Part shown: piece after piece, positions 17,899-25,747 of the stretch
Layout of the letters: every line of letters starts with the position of its first letter
Position numbering within the stretch: the first letter of the stretch is position 1
Assembly: GCF_002741035.1 (NCBI RefSeq)
Contig: NZ_CP016808.1
Coordinates: 4,822,501 to 4,886,500 of the forward strand
Length of the DNA stretch: 64,000 nucleotides
Direction of reading: 5' to 3'
Origin: Paenibacillus sp. BIHB 4019
GTDB lineage: Bacteria; Bacillota; Bacilli; Paenibacillales; Paenibacillaceae
The notes under the pieces: model-generated
What the model was told of the DNA's origin: nothing
Seen by the model: only the letters and a program-made list of their open reading frames with translations
Database searches by the model: none
Program-made: the position numbers and the translations under genes

Positions 17899-18265
17899 CT
17901 GTGCCTGCCTTGTAAAACAGGATAAAAACAAGCTGCTTCTCGTTAGGGTTAGGGATAATGAACGGTGGTATTTGCCCGGCGGGAAAATAGAGCCAGGAGA
18001 GGACCCGCAGGAAGCTCTAGTAAGGGAATTGAAAGAAGAGCTGAATATAGAGGTTCACAGGGAAAGCGTCCAACATTTGACAACGGTAATAGGGCCTGCT
18101 TATAAAGAGGATGCTAACGTTGAGCTCATCTGTTATACAGCAACCTGGACTGGACATATCGTGCCGTGCTCGGAAATTAGTGAAGTGGATTGGGTGGACT
18201 CAAGCGATCATAGCCTGCTTGCCCCTGCCGTTATTATGCTGGTTGAGCAATTAGAGTTCGAATAA
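17885..18265 (+). CDS. Nudix hydrolase
   Basis: A 126-residue single-domain Nudix protein. The full Nudix box G-x5-E-x7-REL-x-EEL is present around residues 33-55 (GKIEPGEDPQEALVRELKEE), so metal-dependent pyrophosphohydrolase activity is expected. The gene overlaps the monooxygenase end by 14 bases and is therefore part of the same operon. The substrate could be an oxidised or modified nucleotide, fitting the orotate phosphoribosyltransferase further along, but nothing in the sequence fixes this. Confidence 0.88.
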   Translation: MTMISCACLVKQDKNKLLLVRVRDNERWYLPGGKIEPGEDPQEALVRELKEELNIEVHRESVQHLTTVIGPAYKEDANVELICYTATWTGHIVPCSEISEVDWVDSSDHSLLAPAVIMLVEQLEFE

Positions 18266-18280
18266 AACATGAGGTGAATG

Positions 18281-19477
18281 ATGCTGTTTAATACGGAGCG
18301 ATTATTATCAAAAATGAAAGAGCATAATCTGTCGGCCATTGTTGCGGCTACCAAAGAAAATATTAAATATTTTACAGGATTTGAGCCTGTAGTCAAAACG
18401 TTGAACCCTTATTTTGGACAATGCTTCGCAGTCATTACAAGCTGTGCTCCCGATAAGGTTCATATTGTGCATTCCGTTGGTGAGATTGACCAGATTTTAG
18501 ATGCGAGAGTCCCCATTGGGGAAGTCATAACCTATGGCACCTTTTATCGGGAATACACAGCAGATACCCCATTAACCGAAGACGAGCAGCGCTTGAACGA
18601 TTTATCAAATCATGATAATGGAAATTCAAATGCCGAAGAGGGTCTTGTTTCGTTAATCCATAAGCTTAATCTCGCGAATGAACGAATAGGGATTGATGAG
18701 GATGGCATGAGAGGAAGCCGCTGGTCGTTGATTAAAAGCAAGCTCCCGCAGGTTGAATGGGTTGAAAGCTCGGCGGTGATCCGAAGCGTTAGGGCAGTTA
18801 AAACAAGCTTTGAAATAGAGGCGCTTGCTTATTCGTCTATTTGTATCGAGAACGCGATTAAAACCGTTATTGATCAGCTATATGAGGGCATTAACGAACA
18901 GGAAATTGTCAAAATTTTTTCATGCTCGATTGCAGAGCAAGGTGCTATCGCTACATTGCCAATGATTAAAGTGGGCAGACATGCTGTTGGCGGGCAAAGA
19001 AAGCCTAGTGCTGACAACCGTCTAATGCCCGGCGATATTTTATGGTTCGATTGCGACATTGTATGTGATGGTTATTGGGCGGATATTGCCAGAGTTTTCG
19101 CCTACAAGGAGCTTAAGGCTGAATACTTGAAATATAATGCGCTGCATAAAGGGCAGCAAGAGGCGATAAAAAGGGTTCAGCCGGGGATGAAGGGCAAGGA
19201 TGTGTTCCATCTGACGATGAATGCTGTTCATGAAGCAGGCTTTGAAGGCTATAGAAGGCATCATGTTGGTCACGGAATTGGCCTAGAGCCGTACGAGCTG
19301 CCTATTTTATCCCCGGCAAGCGAGGATGTTATTGAAGAAGGGATGGTTCTTTCCATAGAGACTCCTTATTATGAATTTGGTCTTGGAGCCTTGCATGTTG
19401 AAGATCCTATCGTCGTGCTGCAGAGCGGCAATAAAATACTGACTACGGGCGATAGCTTAATTAAAATTGTGGGGTGA
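18281..19477 (+). CDS. M24-family metallohydrolase (prolidase/creatinase fold)
   Basis: A 398-residue pita-bread-fold protein. An N-terminal creatinase-like domain spans residues about 1-150. The C-terminal domain carries all five expected metal ligands: two Asp in FDCDIVCDGYWADIARVF, His in GHGIGLEPYE, Glu in SIETPYYEFG and Glu in HVEDPIV. Such enzymes cleave Xaa-Pro peptides or C-N bonds in small molecules such as creatine. In this cluster a non-peptidase role is plausible. ATG 18281 is used because AGGTG (18272-18276) is almost adjacent to ATG 18278. It is 15 bases downstream of the Nudix gene. Confidence 0.85.
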   Translation: MLFNTERLLSKMKEHNLSAIVAATKENIKYFTGFEPVVKTLNPYFGQCFAVITSCAPDKVHIVHSVGEIDQILDARVPIGEVITYGTFYREYTADTPLTEDEQRLNDLSNHDNGNSNAEEGLVSLIHKLNLANERIGIDEDGMRGSRWSLIKSKLPQVEWVESSAVIRSVRAVKTSFEIEALAYSSICIENAIKTVIDQLYEGINEQEIVKIFSCSIAEQGAIATLPMIKVGRHAVGGQRKPSADNRLMPGDILWFDCDIVCDGYWADIARVFAYKELKAEYLKYNALHKGQQEAIKRVQPGMKGKDVFHLTMNAVHEAGFEGYRRHHVGHGIGLEPYELPILSPASEDVIEEGMVLSIETPYYEFGLGALHVEDPIVVLQSGNKILTTGDSLIKIVG

Positions 19478-19481
19478 CGCA

Positions 19482-20501
19482 ATGATATACAACAATATTA
19501 CGGAATGCATCGGAAATACGCCGGTTCTAGCTCTAGCTGACGATTTAGTTCCTAAGGGCAAAAGCCTATATTTAAAGCTGGATTATTTTAATCCCAATTT
19601 TAGCATCAAGGATCGAACGGCTCTTGGTTTAGTGAAATCGGCGCTTGCTTCAGGAAAATTAAATCATGACAGTATATTAGTAGAATCTACCTCAGGCAAT
19701 CTTGGGAAATCTCTGGCTATGCTAGGGGCTGTGTATGGGTTTCGGGTCATTATTGTTGTTGATCCAAAAGTAAGCGAAAGCTTGCTGAGGTGGTACCAGG
19801 CTTATGGGGCGGAAATCAGCATGGTCACTTCACCAGCGGCGGATGGCGGCTTTCAACGAGCGAGGCTGAACCGGGTTCAGGAGCTGCTTCAACAATTTCC
19901 TAATGCTTACTGGACAAATCAATATGATAATCCGCAAAATCCGCAATATCATTCTCAAACCACCGCATTGGAAATCGTGGATTTGCCGGTAGATTCTATT
20001 ATTGGCGCAGTCAGCACAGGCGGGCATCTGTGTGGTATTGGGAAATATGTGAAAGAGCAGCGGCCGGATGTGAACATTGTTGCTTGCGATGTAGCGGGTT
20101 CGGCTGTGTTCCGAGAAAAGTTTTCTCCTTATTTGATTAATGGTGTAGGACTGAGCTGGAGAAGCGATAATACAGATATTTCGGTACTGGATCAGGTGTG
20201 CATTGCCAGTGATCAAGAAGCGATATCGATGTGCCGCTTGCTTGCCCGGCATCATGGCATTTTAATCGGGGGATCTGGGGGCTTGACGGTAGTAGCAGCT
20301 TTGGCTTGGCTGAATAATAGTGATTCACAAGCTGCTGTTGCGATTATCCCGGATACGGGCATCAATTATTTGGACCAGTTTTACGATGACGAATGGCTTG
20401 TTGAAAAAAATATAACGCTGCTTGATCGCTCCGAGCTGCAGCAAATGATTCAAAATAAAACATTTGATTCCTTACAAATGAAATCGAATGTTTTATCCTA
20501 A
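19482..20501 (+). CDS. SbnA-like PLP-dependent amino acid synthase
   Basis: A 339-residue fold-type II PLP enzyme. The PLP lysine is in FSIKDR and the phosphate-binding loop is ESTSGNLGKSLA; further marks are VVDPKVSES, AYWTNQYDNP and GGSGGLTV. It resembles SbnA, which makes N-(2-amino-2-carboxyethyl)-L-glutamate from O-phosphoserine and glutamate in diaminopropionate synthesis, more than CysK/CysM, because it has the STSGNLG loop. ATG 19482 lies just after the GGGGTGA that includes the previous stop. The usual partner dehydrogenase SbnB is not in the window, so the final product is uncertain. It could also be another beta-substituted alanine synthase. Confidence 0.85.
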   Translation: MIYNNITECIGNTPVLALADDLVPKGKSLYLKLDYFNPNFSIKDRTALGLVKSALASGKLNHDSILVESTSGNLGKSLAMLGAVYGFRVIIVVDPKVSESLLRWYQAYGAEISMVTSPAADGGFQRARLNRVQELLQQFPNAYWTNQYDNPQNPQYHSQTTALEIVDLPVDSIIGAVSTGGHLCGIGKYVKEQRPDVNIVACDVAGSAVFREKFSPYLINGVGLSWRSDNTDISVLDQVCIASDQEAISMCRLLARHHGILIGGSGGLTVVAALAWLNNSDSQAAVAIIPDTGINYLDQFYDDEWLVEKNITLLDRSELQQMIQNKTFDSLQMKSNVLS

Positions 20502-20522
20502 ACGTTAATTTAGAGATGGAAG

Positions 20523-21179
20523 GTGAACGAGCTGCGAGATATTAGTAAGGAATTTGCAAAGTTTATAGTCGATGATGGCATCATTAAATTTGGTGAATTC
20601 ACATTGAAATCGGGAAGATTAAGCCCATATTTTTTTAATTTTGGCTCCTTCAATGATTCTGCGATGCTAGCGCGGCTGGGAAGCTTCTATGCAGATACGA
20701 TTGTGAAGGAACAGATACCATTCGATATTATTTTTGGGCCCGCCTATAAAGGGATACCGATAGCGTTAACTACAGCACTGGCCCTGCATAATAACGATGC
20801 CATTAATGTTGGTTTCGCCTTTAATCGCAAGCTGCAGAAGCAATACGGCGAGGGCGGAAATATCATAGGTGCATCCCTTGCTGGCAAAAAAATTTTAGCG
20901 GTCGATGATGTGCTTACGTCAGGCAGAACGATTAAAGAGACGAAGCAGCTCGTCGAAAGCGAGGGAGGCCAATTAACGGCATTTCTAGTTGCGTTGGATA
21001 GAGAAGAGAAAGGCTCCGAAACGGCATTATCCGCATTGGAGGAAGCGAGCAAAGCCTATAATGTAAACATACACGTCGTAGCTCGTATAACAGATGTTGT
21101 AGCCTACATGTCCGATGCTGCCGATAAAGAGCACCATGTGACAAAAATCAAGGAATACCTAAATGTGTATGGGAAATAA
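20523..21179 (+). CDS. pyrE: Orotate phosphoribosyltransferase, enterobacterial-type
   Basis: Transfers orotate to PRPP to give OMP. The 218-residue protein shows KFGEFTLKSGRLSPYFFNFG, FGPAYKGIPIA, GEGGNIIGASLAGKK and the PRPP loop ILAVDDVLTSGRT. As recalled, these match the E. coli PyrE pattern closely and not that of B. subtilis PyrE. It lies in an A+T-rich operon with no other pyrimidine genes, so it is probably a second, acquired copy. It could act on a modified orotate or protect against an inhibitor. GTG 20523 is a tentative start; the ribosome-binding site GGAAGG is very close. Confidence 0.9.
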   Translation: MNELRDISKEFAKFIVDDGIIKFGEFTLKSGRLSPYFFNFGSFNDSAMLARLGSFYADTIVKEQIPFDIIFGPAYKGIPIALTTALALHNNDAINVGFAFNRKLQKQYGEGGNIIGASLAGKKILAVDDVLTSGRTIKETKQLVESEGGQLTAFLVALDREEKGSETALSALEEASKAYNVNIHVVARITDVVAYMSDAADKEHHVTKIKEYLNVYGK

Positions 21180-21189
21180 GGAATCAAAG

Positions 21190-21230
21190 AAAAAGAAGTC
21201 CTTTCAGCCTAAGATCGGCTTCTTTTTTTT
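21190..21230 (+). terminator. Terminator after the pyrE-like gene
   Basis: AAAAAGAAG ... CTTCTTTTTTTT hairpin with a long T run, ending the operon that begins with the monooxygenase gene. Confidence 0.75.
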
Positions 21231-21280
21231 AATATAGGAAAGTATATCATTTCGTTATCCTTTCTCTATATTCCACCCTC

Positions 21281-21320
21281 GAAACGAAAGCTTTGCCGCC
21301 AAAGGACGGCAAAGCCGTTT
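21281..21320. repeat. Dispersed palindromic intergenic repeat, copy C
   Basis: GAAACG-AAA-GCTTTGCCG-CCAAAGGA-CGGCAAAGC-CGTTT: a 9-base perfect inner stem and a 5-6-base outer stem. This is the best-preserved of three copies in the window (others at 4680 and 9025). It lies between the pyrE-like terminator and the MFS gene. Confidence 0.75.
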
Positions 21321-21364
21321 ACGCATGTGCTGTATGACAATCTAGCATAGGATAGAGGTTGACA

Positions 21365-22555
21365 ATGGGCAGAGTAATGATGCAAATTAAAGCTTTAAAT
21401 TTTTTAGTTTTTTCGACCTTCGCCATTTTGCTTCCCTATCTTCCGTTACTGCTTTCAGAGAGAGGCTTTAGCATCGCTCAAGTTGGGCTGCTGCTTATGG
21501 TAGGCCCATTTTTTGCGATTTTTCTTCAGCCCATTGTAGGCTACATTAGTGATAAATGGCATGCAATAAAACGGATTTTATTGCTTTTATGGGGCTTGAC
21601 AGGAATGAGCGCGGTTGGTTTGTTTTATATAAGCAGCAAGCTGTTTTCGGTTGTTTTTGTCGTTTCTTTATTTATGTTTTTCCTTTCCGCCATTCCATTG
21701 GTAGATACGCTGACTGTGAAAATGGCTGAAAATTTCAAGAGTACATACAGTACGATCCGCTTGTGGGGTTCCATCGGCTTTTGTGTGGTCGCTGTATTTC
21801 TTGGCGCTTATTTTGAACGTATCGGAGGATTAGATGCATTAATTAAAATCTATTTTCCTATTTGGCTTGCCGCTATCCTTATATTATTTAATTTAAATGA
21901 AGTGGATGGACAGGAGAGCAGCCGATTTCATTGGAAAGACCTCGTACAGTTAATAGGCAACAAAAAAATATTTATCTTTTTAATTTTTTTATTGTTTTTA
22001 GCGGTGCCTCACCGAATGAATGATGCTTTATTCTCCATATACTTTAAAGAAATCGGCGCAAATGATTCTATGATTTCATGGGCTTGGGCCATCATTGGCT
22101 TGAGCGAGATTATAGGTTTTTATATGTCGGCTAAACTATTGAAAAGGTTCCATCCCTTAAAGCTGATCATTGCGGCGTCTTTATTTTATATTATTCGCTG
22201 GGTTTGTTATGTGTACACGACCGAATCCTATATCATTTTAGCGTTGCAGTTGTTTCAAGCGATAACCTACAGCCTATTTTGGGCATCAGCCGTAAATTAT
22301 ATGGTTTTAGTGGTGCCTAAAGCGTTTAGAACAACGTCCCAATCGCTGCTGGCTATGATTTTTTTAGGCGTATCCGGCATTTTGGGAGGGTCCATAGGCG
22401 GTGCGGTTCAGCAAAATTACGGCGGGAATTATATGTATGTGTTTGCTGCATGGTCCGTGTTGATCGCTTTGATTGGCTTTTTCGCTTTAAGAAAACAAGT
22501 GGATTCAGGCAGCATTTCCTCCAAATCCGAGGTGAAGGAGAAGTATGCAGGCTGA
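21365..22555 (+). CDS. MFS transporter
   Basis: A 396-residue, 12-helix major facilitator protein of the MFS_1-like/nucleoside-HcaT-type group. Visible features include the loop GYISDKWHAIKRI between helices 2 and 3 and the SIGGAVQQNYGGNYMY region near the end. ATG 21365 follows AGAGGT by a short spacer. A terminator and a palindromic repeat separate it from the pyrE-like gene, so it may have its own promoter. Its composition and position suggest it belongs to the same acquired block, possibly exporting the product. Import of a precursor is equally possible. Confidence 0.82.
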   Translation: MGRVMMQIKALNFLVFSTFAILLPYLPLLLSERGFSIAQVGLLLMVGPFFAIFLQPIVGYISDKWHAIKRILLLLWGLTGMSAVGLFYISSKLFSVVFVVSLFMFFLSAIPLVDTLTVKMAENFKSTYSTIRLWGSIGFCVVAVFLGAYFERIGGLDALIKIYFPIWLAAILILFNLNEVDGQESSRFHWKDLVQLIGNKKIFIFLIFLLFLAVPHRMNDALFSIYFKEIGANDSMISWAWAIIGLSEIIGFYMSAKLLKRFHPLKLIIAASLFYIIRWVCYVYTTESYIILALQLFQAITYSLFWASAVNYMVLVVPKAFRTTSQSLLAMIFLGVSGILGGSIGGAVQQNYGGNYMYVFAAWSVLIALIGFFALRKQVDSGSISSKSEVKEKYAG

Positions 22556-22686
22556 TTTAATAATAGTGGAAGTTTATGAAATTTTTATATATAATGGTCA
22601 AGCGCAAATGAAAGCTTGAGGGCGCATTGGCAAGCCAGAGATATGCATAATGGAAATAAGGACTAACTGGAGGTAATTTTTCAGCT

Positions 22687-23481
22687 ATGTATAAGTTAAT
22701 CGCAATTGATATGGACGGCACCTTATTAAATGATCAACATAAGATTTCTGAAAAAAGTATAAACATCATTAAGGAGCTTTCCTCGTCAGGCTCAGAAGTC
22801 GTATTATGTACCGGCAGAGGGCCGACAAGCACAAAATTTTATACGGACATCATAGGCATAAATGGTGTGGGCATCACGTTTAATGGAGCGATTACGATTG
22901 ATTTTGGAAATAATCAAATTATTAATCAATATGCGATAAACGCCCCTCAGCTTGAAAGCTTTATGAGCTATTGCCGAAAACACCAAATTCATTTTGATAT
23001 TAATACGCCGTTTGACCTTTATGTAGATAAAGTGGAGCAGATGAGTAAAGAAATAGGCGATATATACGCCAGTTTTTATATTCATCCTAGAACGCTACCA
23101 CAATTTGACCGTCTGGCAGATCCGTTAATAAAATTCACCTGTATCGGCACAAGTGAACAATTAAATCAATTGCAAATCGATTTGAGCCTCTTGAGCCAGG
23201 AGCTGAATATTACTAGATCGGCAGATACCTTTATTGATGTTTTGAATATTCAAGCTGATAAGGGGAATGCCTTGAAAAACTTAGCCGAGCAGAGAGGGGT
23301 ACAGAAAGAGGAAATATTAGCAATTGGCAACTACTATAATGATATAACGATGCTGCAATCTGCCGGGCTTGGCATCGCGATGGATAATTCTCCGGAAGAG
23401 CTAAAGCTGCTGGCAGACGATATTACGTTGTCAAATAATGAGGATGGTGTATACCACGCCTTGCAAAAATATTGTTTTTAA
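22687..23481 (+). CDS. HAD-superfamily phosphatase (Cof subfamily IIB)
   Basis: A 264-residue Cof-type HAD hydrolase. Motif I is DMDGTLLND with the nucleophile at Asp8, motif II is CTGRGP, the motif III lysine is in QADKGNALKNL, and motif IV is IGNYYNDITML. The acidic pair is slightly unusual: the common GD is GN here, leaving one Asp in NDITML. Such enzymes dephosphorylate sugar phosphates, flavin nucleotides or PLP. A GGAGGTAA site precedes ATG 22687. It may be a detoxifying or trimming enzyme of the neighbouring cluster, or simply unrelated. Confidence 0.85.
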   Translation: MYKLIAIDMDGTLLNDQHKISEKSINIIKELSSSGSEVVLCTGRGPTSTKFYTDIIGINGVGITFNGAITIDFGNNQIINQYAINAPQLESFMSYCRKHQIHFDINTPFDLYVDKVEQMSKEIGDIYASFYIHPRTLPQFDRLADPLIKFTCIGTSEQLNQLQIDLSLLSQELNITRSADTFIDVLNIQADKGNALKNLAEQRGVQKEEILAIGNYYNDITMLQSAGLGIAMDNSPEELKLLADDITLSNNEDGVYHALQKYCF

Positions 23482-23488
23482 AATGTCC

Positions 23489-23528
23489 AAGCCACATGGG
23501 AGTGCAAATCGCCCTGTGGTTTTTATTT
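23489..23528 (+). terminator. Terminator after the HAD gene
   Basis: AAGCCACAGGG-type inverted repeat (GCCACATGGG / CCCTGTGGT) followed by TTTTATTTTG. The stem has one mismatch. Confidence 0.8.
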
Positions 23529-23546
23529 TGTCCGCAGGCAAGGTAG

Positions 23547-23577
23547 GAATTTGGTTTACTGCAGGGAGAATTTGGTT
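23547..23577. promoter_or_regulatory. Direct repeats GAATTTGGTT, two helical turns apart
   Basis: GAATTTGGTT occurs at 23547-23556 and 23568-23577, exactly 21 bases apart. They lie upstream of the permease operon, which also encodes an AraC-type response regulator. Same-face direct repeats are the usual arrangement for AraC-family binding. Confidence 0.45.
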
Positions 23578-23691
23578 CGAATATCCCAAACGACATTCTC
23601 TCTAGCTGAAACAGCTGTCACTCTCTGCTAAAGCGCTATTCACGCTAAACTAAAGGCAAGATCAACCGCGGGGTGCTGGTGAATCCATTTT

Positions 23692-23707
23692 GAGTAAGCG
23701 CTTACTC
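23692..23707. promoter_or_regulatory. Perfect 16-base palindrome GAGTAAGCGCTTACTC
   Basis: The palindrome lies about 50 bases upstream of the first permease gene. Its centre, AAGCGCTT, is the core of LacI/CcpA-family operators, so it may be a cre site or the operator of a local LacI-type repressor. It departs from the cre consensus at the outer left positions. Confidence 0.6.
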
Positions 23708-23758
23708 TAAGCGGGGAGCCCCGGCAGGCGGTTGCGACATCTTTACAGGAGGGATTAC

Positions 23759-24712
23759 ATGAAGGCGGCTATCCGTCCGCAAAGCTCGATATCTCGGCGA
23801 AGCGGCAGCTTGATACCGGACAAATTCCGTTTGTTTTTATTTGCTTCTCCGTTCCTCGTGCTGATTTTATTGTTTAGCTACTTTCCGCTCTACGGCTGGT
23901 TATATTCCTTCTATAATTACCGGCCAGGGTTTCCGCTATCGGAGACGCCGTTCGTCGGCCTGCAATGGTTTAAGGCCATATTCTCCAACCCGACCCAGAC
24001 GCAAGAGGTTATGCGGGTGATGCGCAATACGCTGGCGATGAGTACGCTAGGCATTGTAACATCGGTGTTTCCCGTGATTTTTGCGATTATGCTCACTGAA
24101 ATTCGTAAGACCTGGTATAAGAAAACGGTACAGGTGCTCACGACGCTGCCCAATTTCATCAGCTGGGTGCTTGTTTATTCGATAGCCTTCATGATGTTTT
24201 CGGTAGATAGCGGCGTCGTCAATAAATGGATGATCGCCCTTGGATTTCAGGAGATGGGTGTCAACTATTTGGCGCAGGACGACCATACTTGGCTGGCGAT
24301 GACGTTATGGGGCTTGTGGAAGGGGCTCGGCTGGGGCGCCATTATGTATATTGCGGCGATTTCCTCCATTGACCAGGAGCAATATGATGCGGCAAAGGTA
24401 GATGGCGCAGGCCGTTTCCGGATGATCTGGCATATTACCGTTCCGGGGCTGATGCCGACATATTTTGTCCTGCTGCTGCTTTCCATCGCTAATTTCATTA
24501 ACAACGGCATGGAGCAATTTTTCGTCTTCCAAAATGCGATTAACAAAGATCATATCGAGGTGCTTGACCTGTATGTGTACAACACGGGAATGCTCGGCTT
24601 CAACTTCTCGTTTGCAACGGCGATCAGCATGCTCAAATCGATTATAAGCATTGTATTGCTGTTTTTCGCTAATCAGCTGTCCAAAATCGTCCGCGGGGAA
24701 TCGATCATCTAA
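23759..24712 (+). CDS. Sugar ABC transporter permease (LplB-type)
   Basis: A 317-residue inner-membrane permease of the carbohydrate uptake (CUT1) class with about six helices. The cytoplasmic EAA-type loop that contacts the ATPase is visible as AAKVDGAGRFRMIWHITVPG. ATG 23759 follows ACAGGAGGG; the frame is open upstream to 23732 without a better site. It pairs with the next gene, 27 bases on, as the heterodimeric channel. No ATPase is encoded nearby, so a shared MsmX-like ATPase elsewhere is expected. Confidence 0.92.
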   Translation: MKAAIRPQSSISRRSGSLIPDKFRLFLFASPFLVLILLFSYFPLYGWLYSFYNYRPGFPLSETPFVGLQWFKAIFSNPTQTQEVMRVMRNTLAMSTLGIVTSVFPVIFAIMLTEIRKTWYKKTVQVLTTLPNFISWVLVYSIAFMMFSVDSGVVNKWMIALGFQEMGVNYLAQDDHTWLAMTLWGLWKGLGWGAIMYIAAISSIDQEQYDAAKVDGAGRFRMIWHITVPGLMPTYFVLLLLSIANFINNGMEQFFVFQNAINKDHIEVLDLYVYNTGMLGFNFSFATAISMLKSIISIVLLFFANQLSKIVRGESII

Positions 24713-24739
24713 CTTAAGCGAGAGGAAAGGAGGAGGCGC

Positions 24740-25639
24740 ATGCACACGCAACGCCGGCTTGGGGACTGGCTGTTCCATATTTGCAACTATGGATTTTTCA
24801 CCTTGTTTACGCTGCTTTGCCTGTTTCCCTTTTATTACCTGTTTATTAATACGATCAGCAGCAACGATCTCAGCGCCAGGGGACTTGTAACCTTGTACCC
24901 GAAAATGATTCATTTTGACAACTACATTCAGGTGCTGCAATTAAAGGGCTTGGCGCAGGCAGCGCTTGTGTCGGGCGGCAGAACGATTATTGGCACGCTG
25001 CTCACCGTCGCGGCTTCGGCTTTTCTCGGTTATTTATTTACGAAGCGCAAAATGTGGGCCAGAAGCTTCTGGTACCGCTTTGTTATCATCACGATGTATT
25101 TTAATGCGGGCATCATTCCGTGGTACATCATTATGATGAAGCTGAATATGACGAATAACTTTTGGGCGTATATTTTGCCAGCCGTCGTTTCGCCGTTTTA
25201 TGTCATTCTCGTCAAAACGTTCGTGGAATCGATACCGGATGTGCTGGAGGAGTCGGCGGAAATGGACGGGGCGGGCTATATCATTATTTTCACCAAAATC
25301 ATTATGCCGCTCATTACGCCGATTGCGGCGACAATCGCGATTTTTTCAGCGGTCAGCCAGTGGAACTCCTTTATCGATACCGTGTTCCTGATGACGAACA
25401 GCAAGCTGTTTACGCTGCAATTTGTACTGTACAAATATTTGAACGAGTCGACCTCGCTCGCTGCGATTATTCGCAATTCCCAAGGCGCAGTAGGCAATAT
25501 CGACCTGACGAACAAGCAGACTGCGACGTCCATTCGAACGACGGTTTCGATGATTGTCGTCCTTCCGATTTTGTTCGTATATCCGTTTTTCCAGCGGTAT
25601 TTTGTCAAAGGCATTATGATTGGCGCTGTTAAAGGCTAA
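24740..25639 (+). CDS. Sugar ABC transporter permease (YtcP-type)
   Basis: A 299-residue second permease of the CUT1 importer. The N-terminal cytoplasmic segment (TQRRLGDWLFH) leads into six helices, and the EAA loop is SAEMDGAGYIIIFTKIIMPL. The end GIMIGAVKG is typical of YtcP/LplC proteins. It starts at ATG 24740 behind AAAGGAGG and follows the LplB-type gene in the same operon, just before the binding-protein gene. Confidence 0.92.
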   Translation: MHTQRRLGDWLFHICNYGFFTLFTLLCLFPFYYLFINTISSNDLSARGLVTLYPKMIHFDNYIQVLQLKGLAQAALVSGGRTIIGTLLTVAASAFLGYLFTKRKMWARSFWYRFVIITMYFNAGIIPWYIIMMKLNMTNNFWAYILPAVVSPFYVILVKTFVESIPDVLEESAEMDGAGYIIIFTKIIMPLITPIAATIAIFSAVSQWNSFIDTVFLMTNSKLFTLQFVLYKYLNESTSLAAIIRNSQGAVGNIDLTNKQTATSIRTTVSMIVVLPILFVYPFFQRYFVKGIMIGAVKG

Positions 25640-25747
25640 GAACGGGTCGAAAATGCTTTTTACCCTAGGAGTGATTACATTGAAAGGGGGTGGCCTGCCG
25701 AAGCCGGAGGTCAAACATAAGTATGAAAAAAAAGGGAGGCAATTGCA

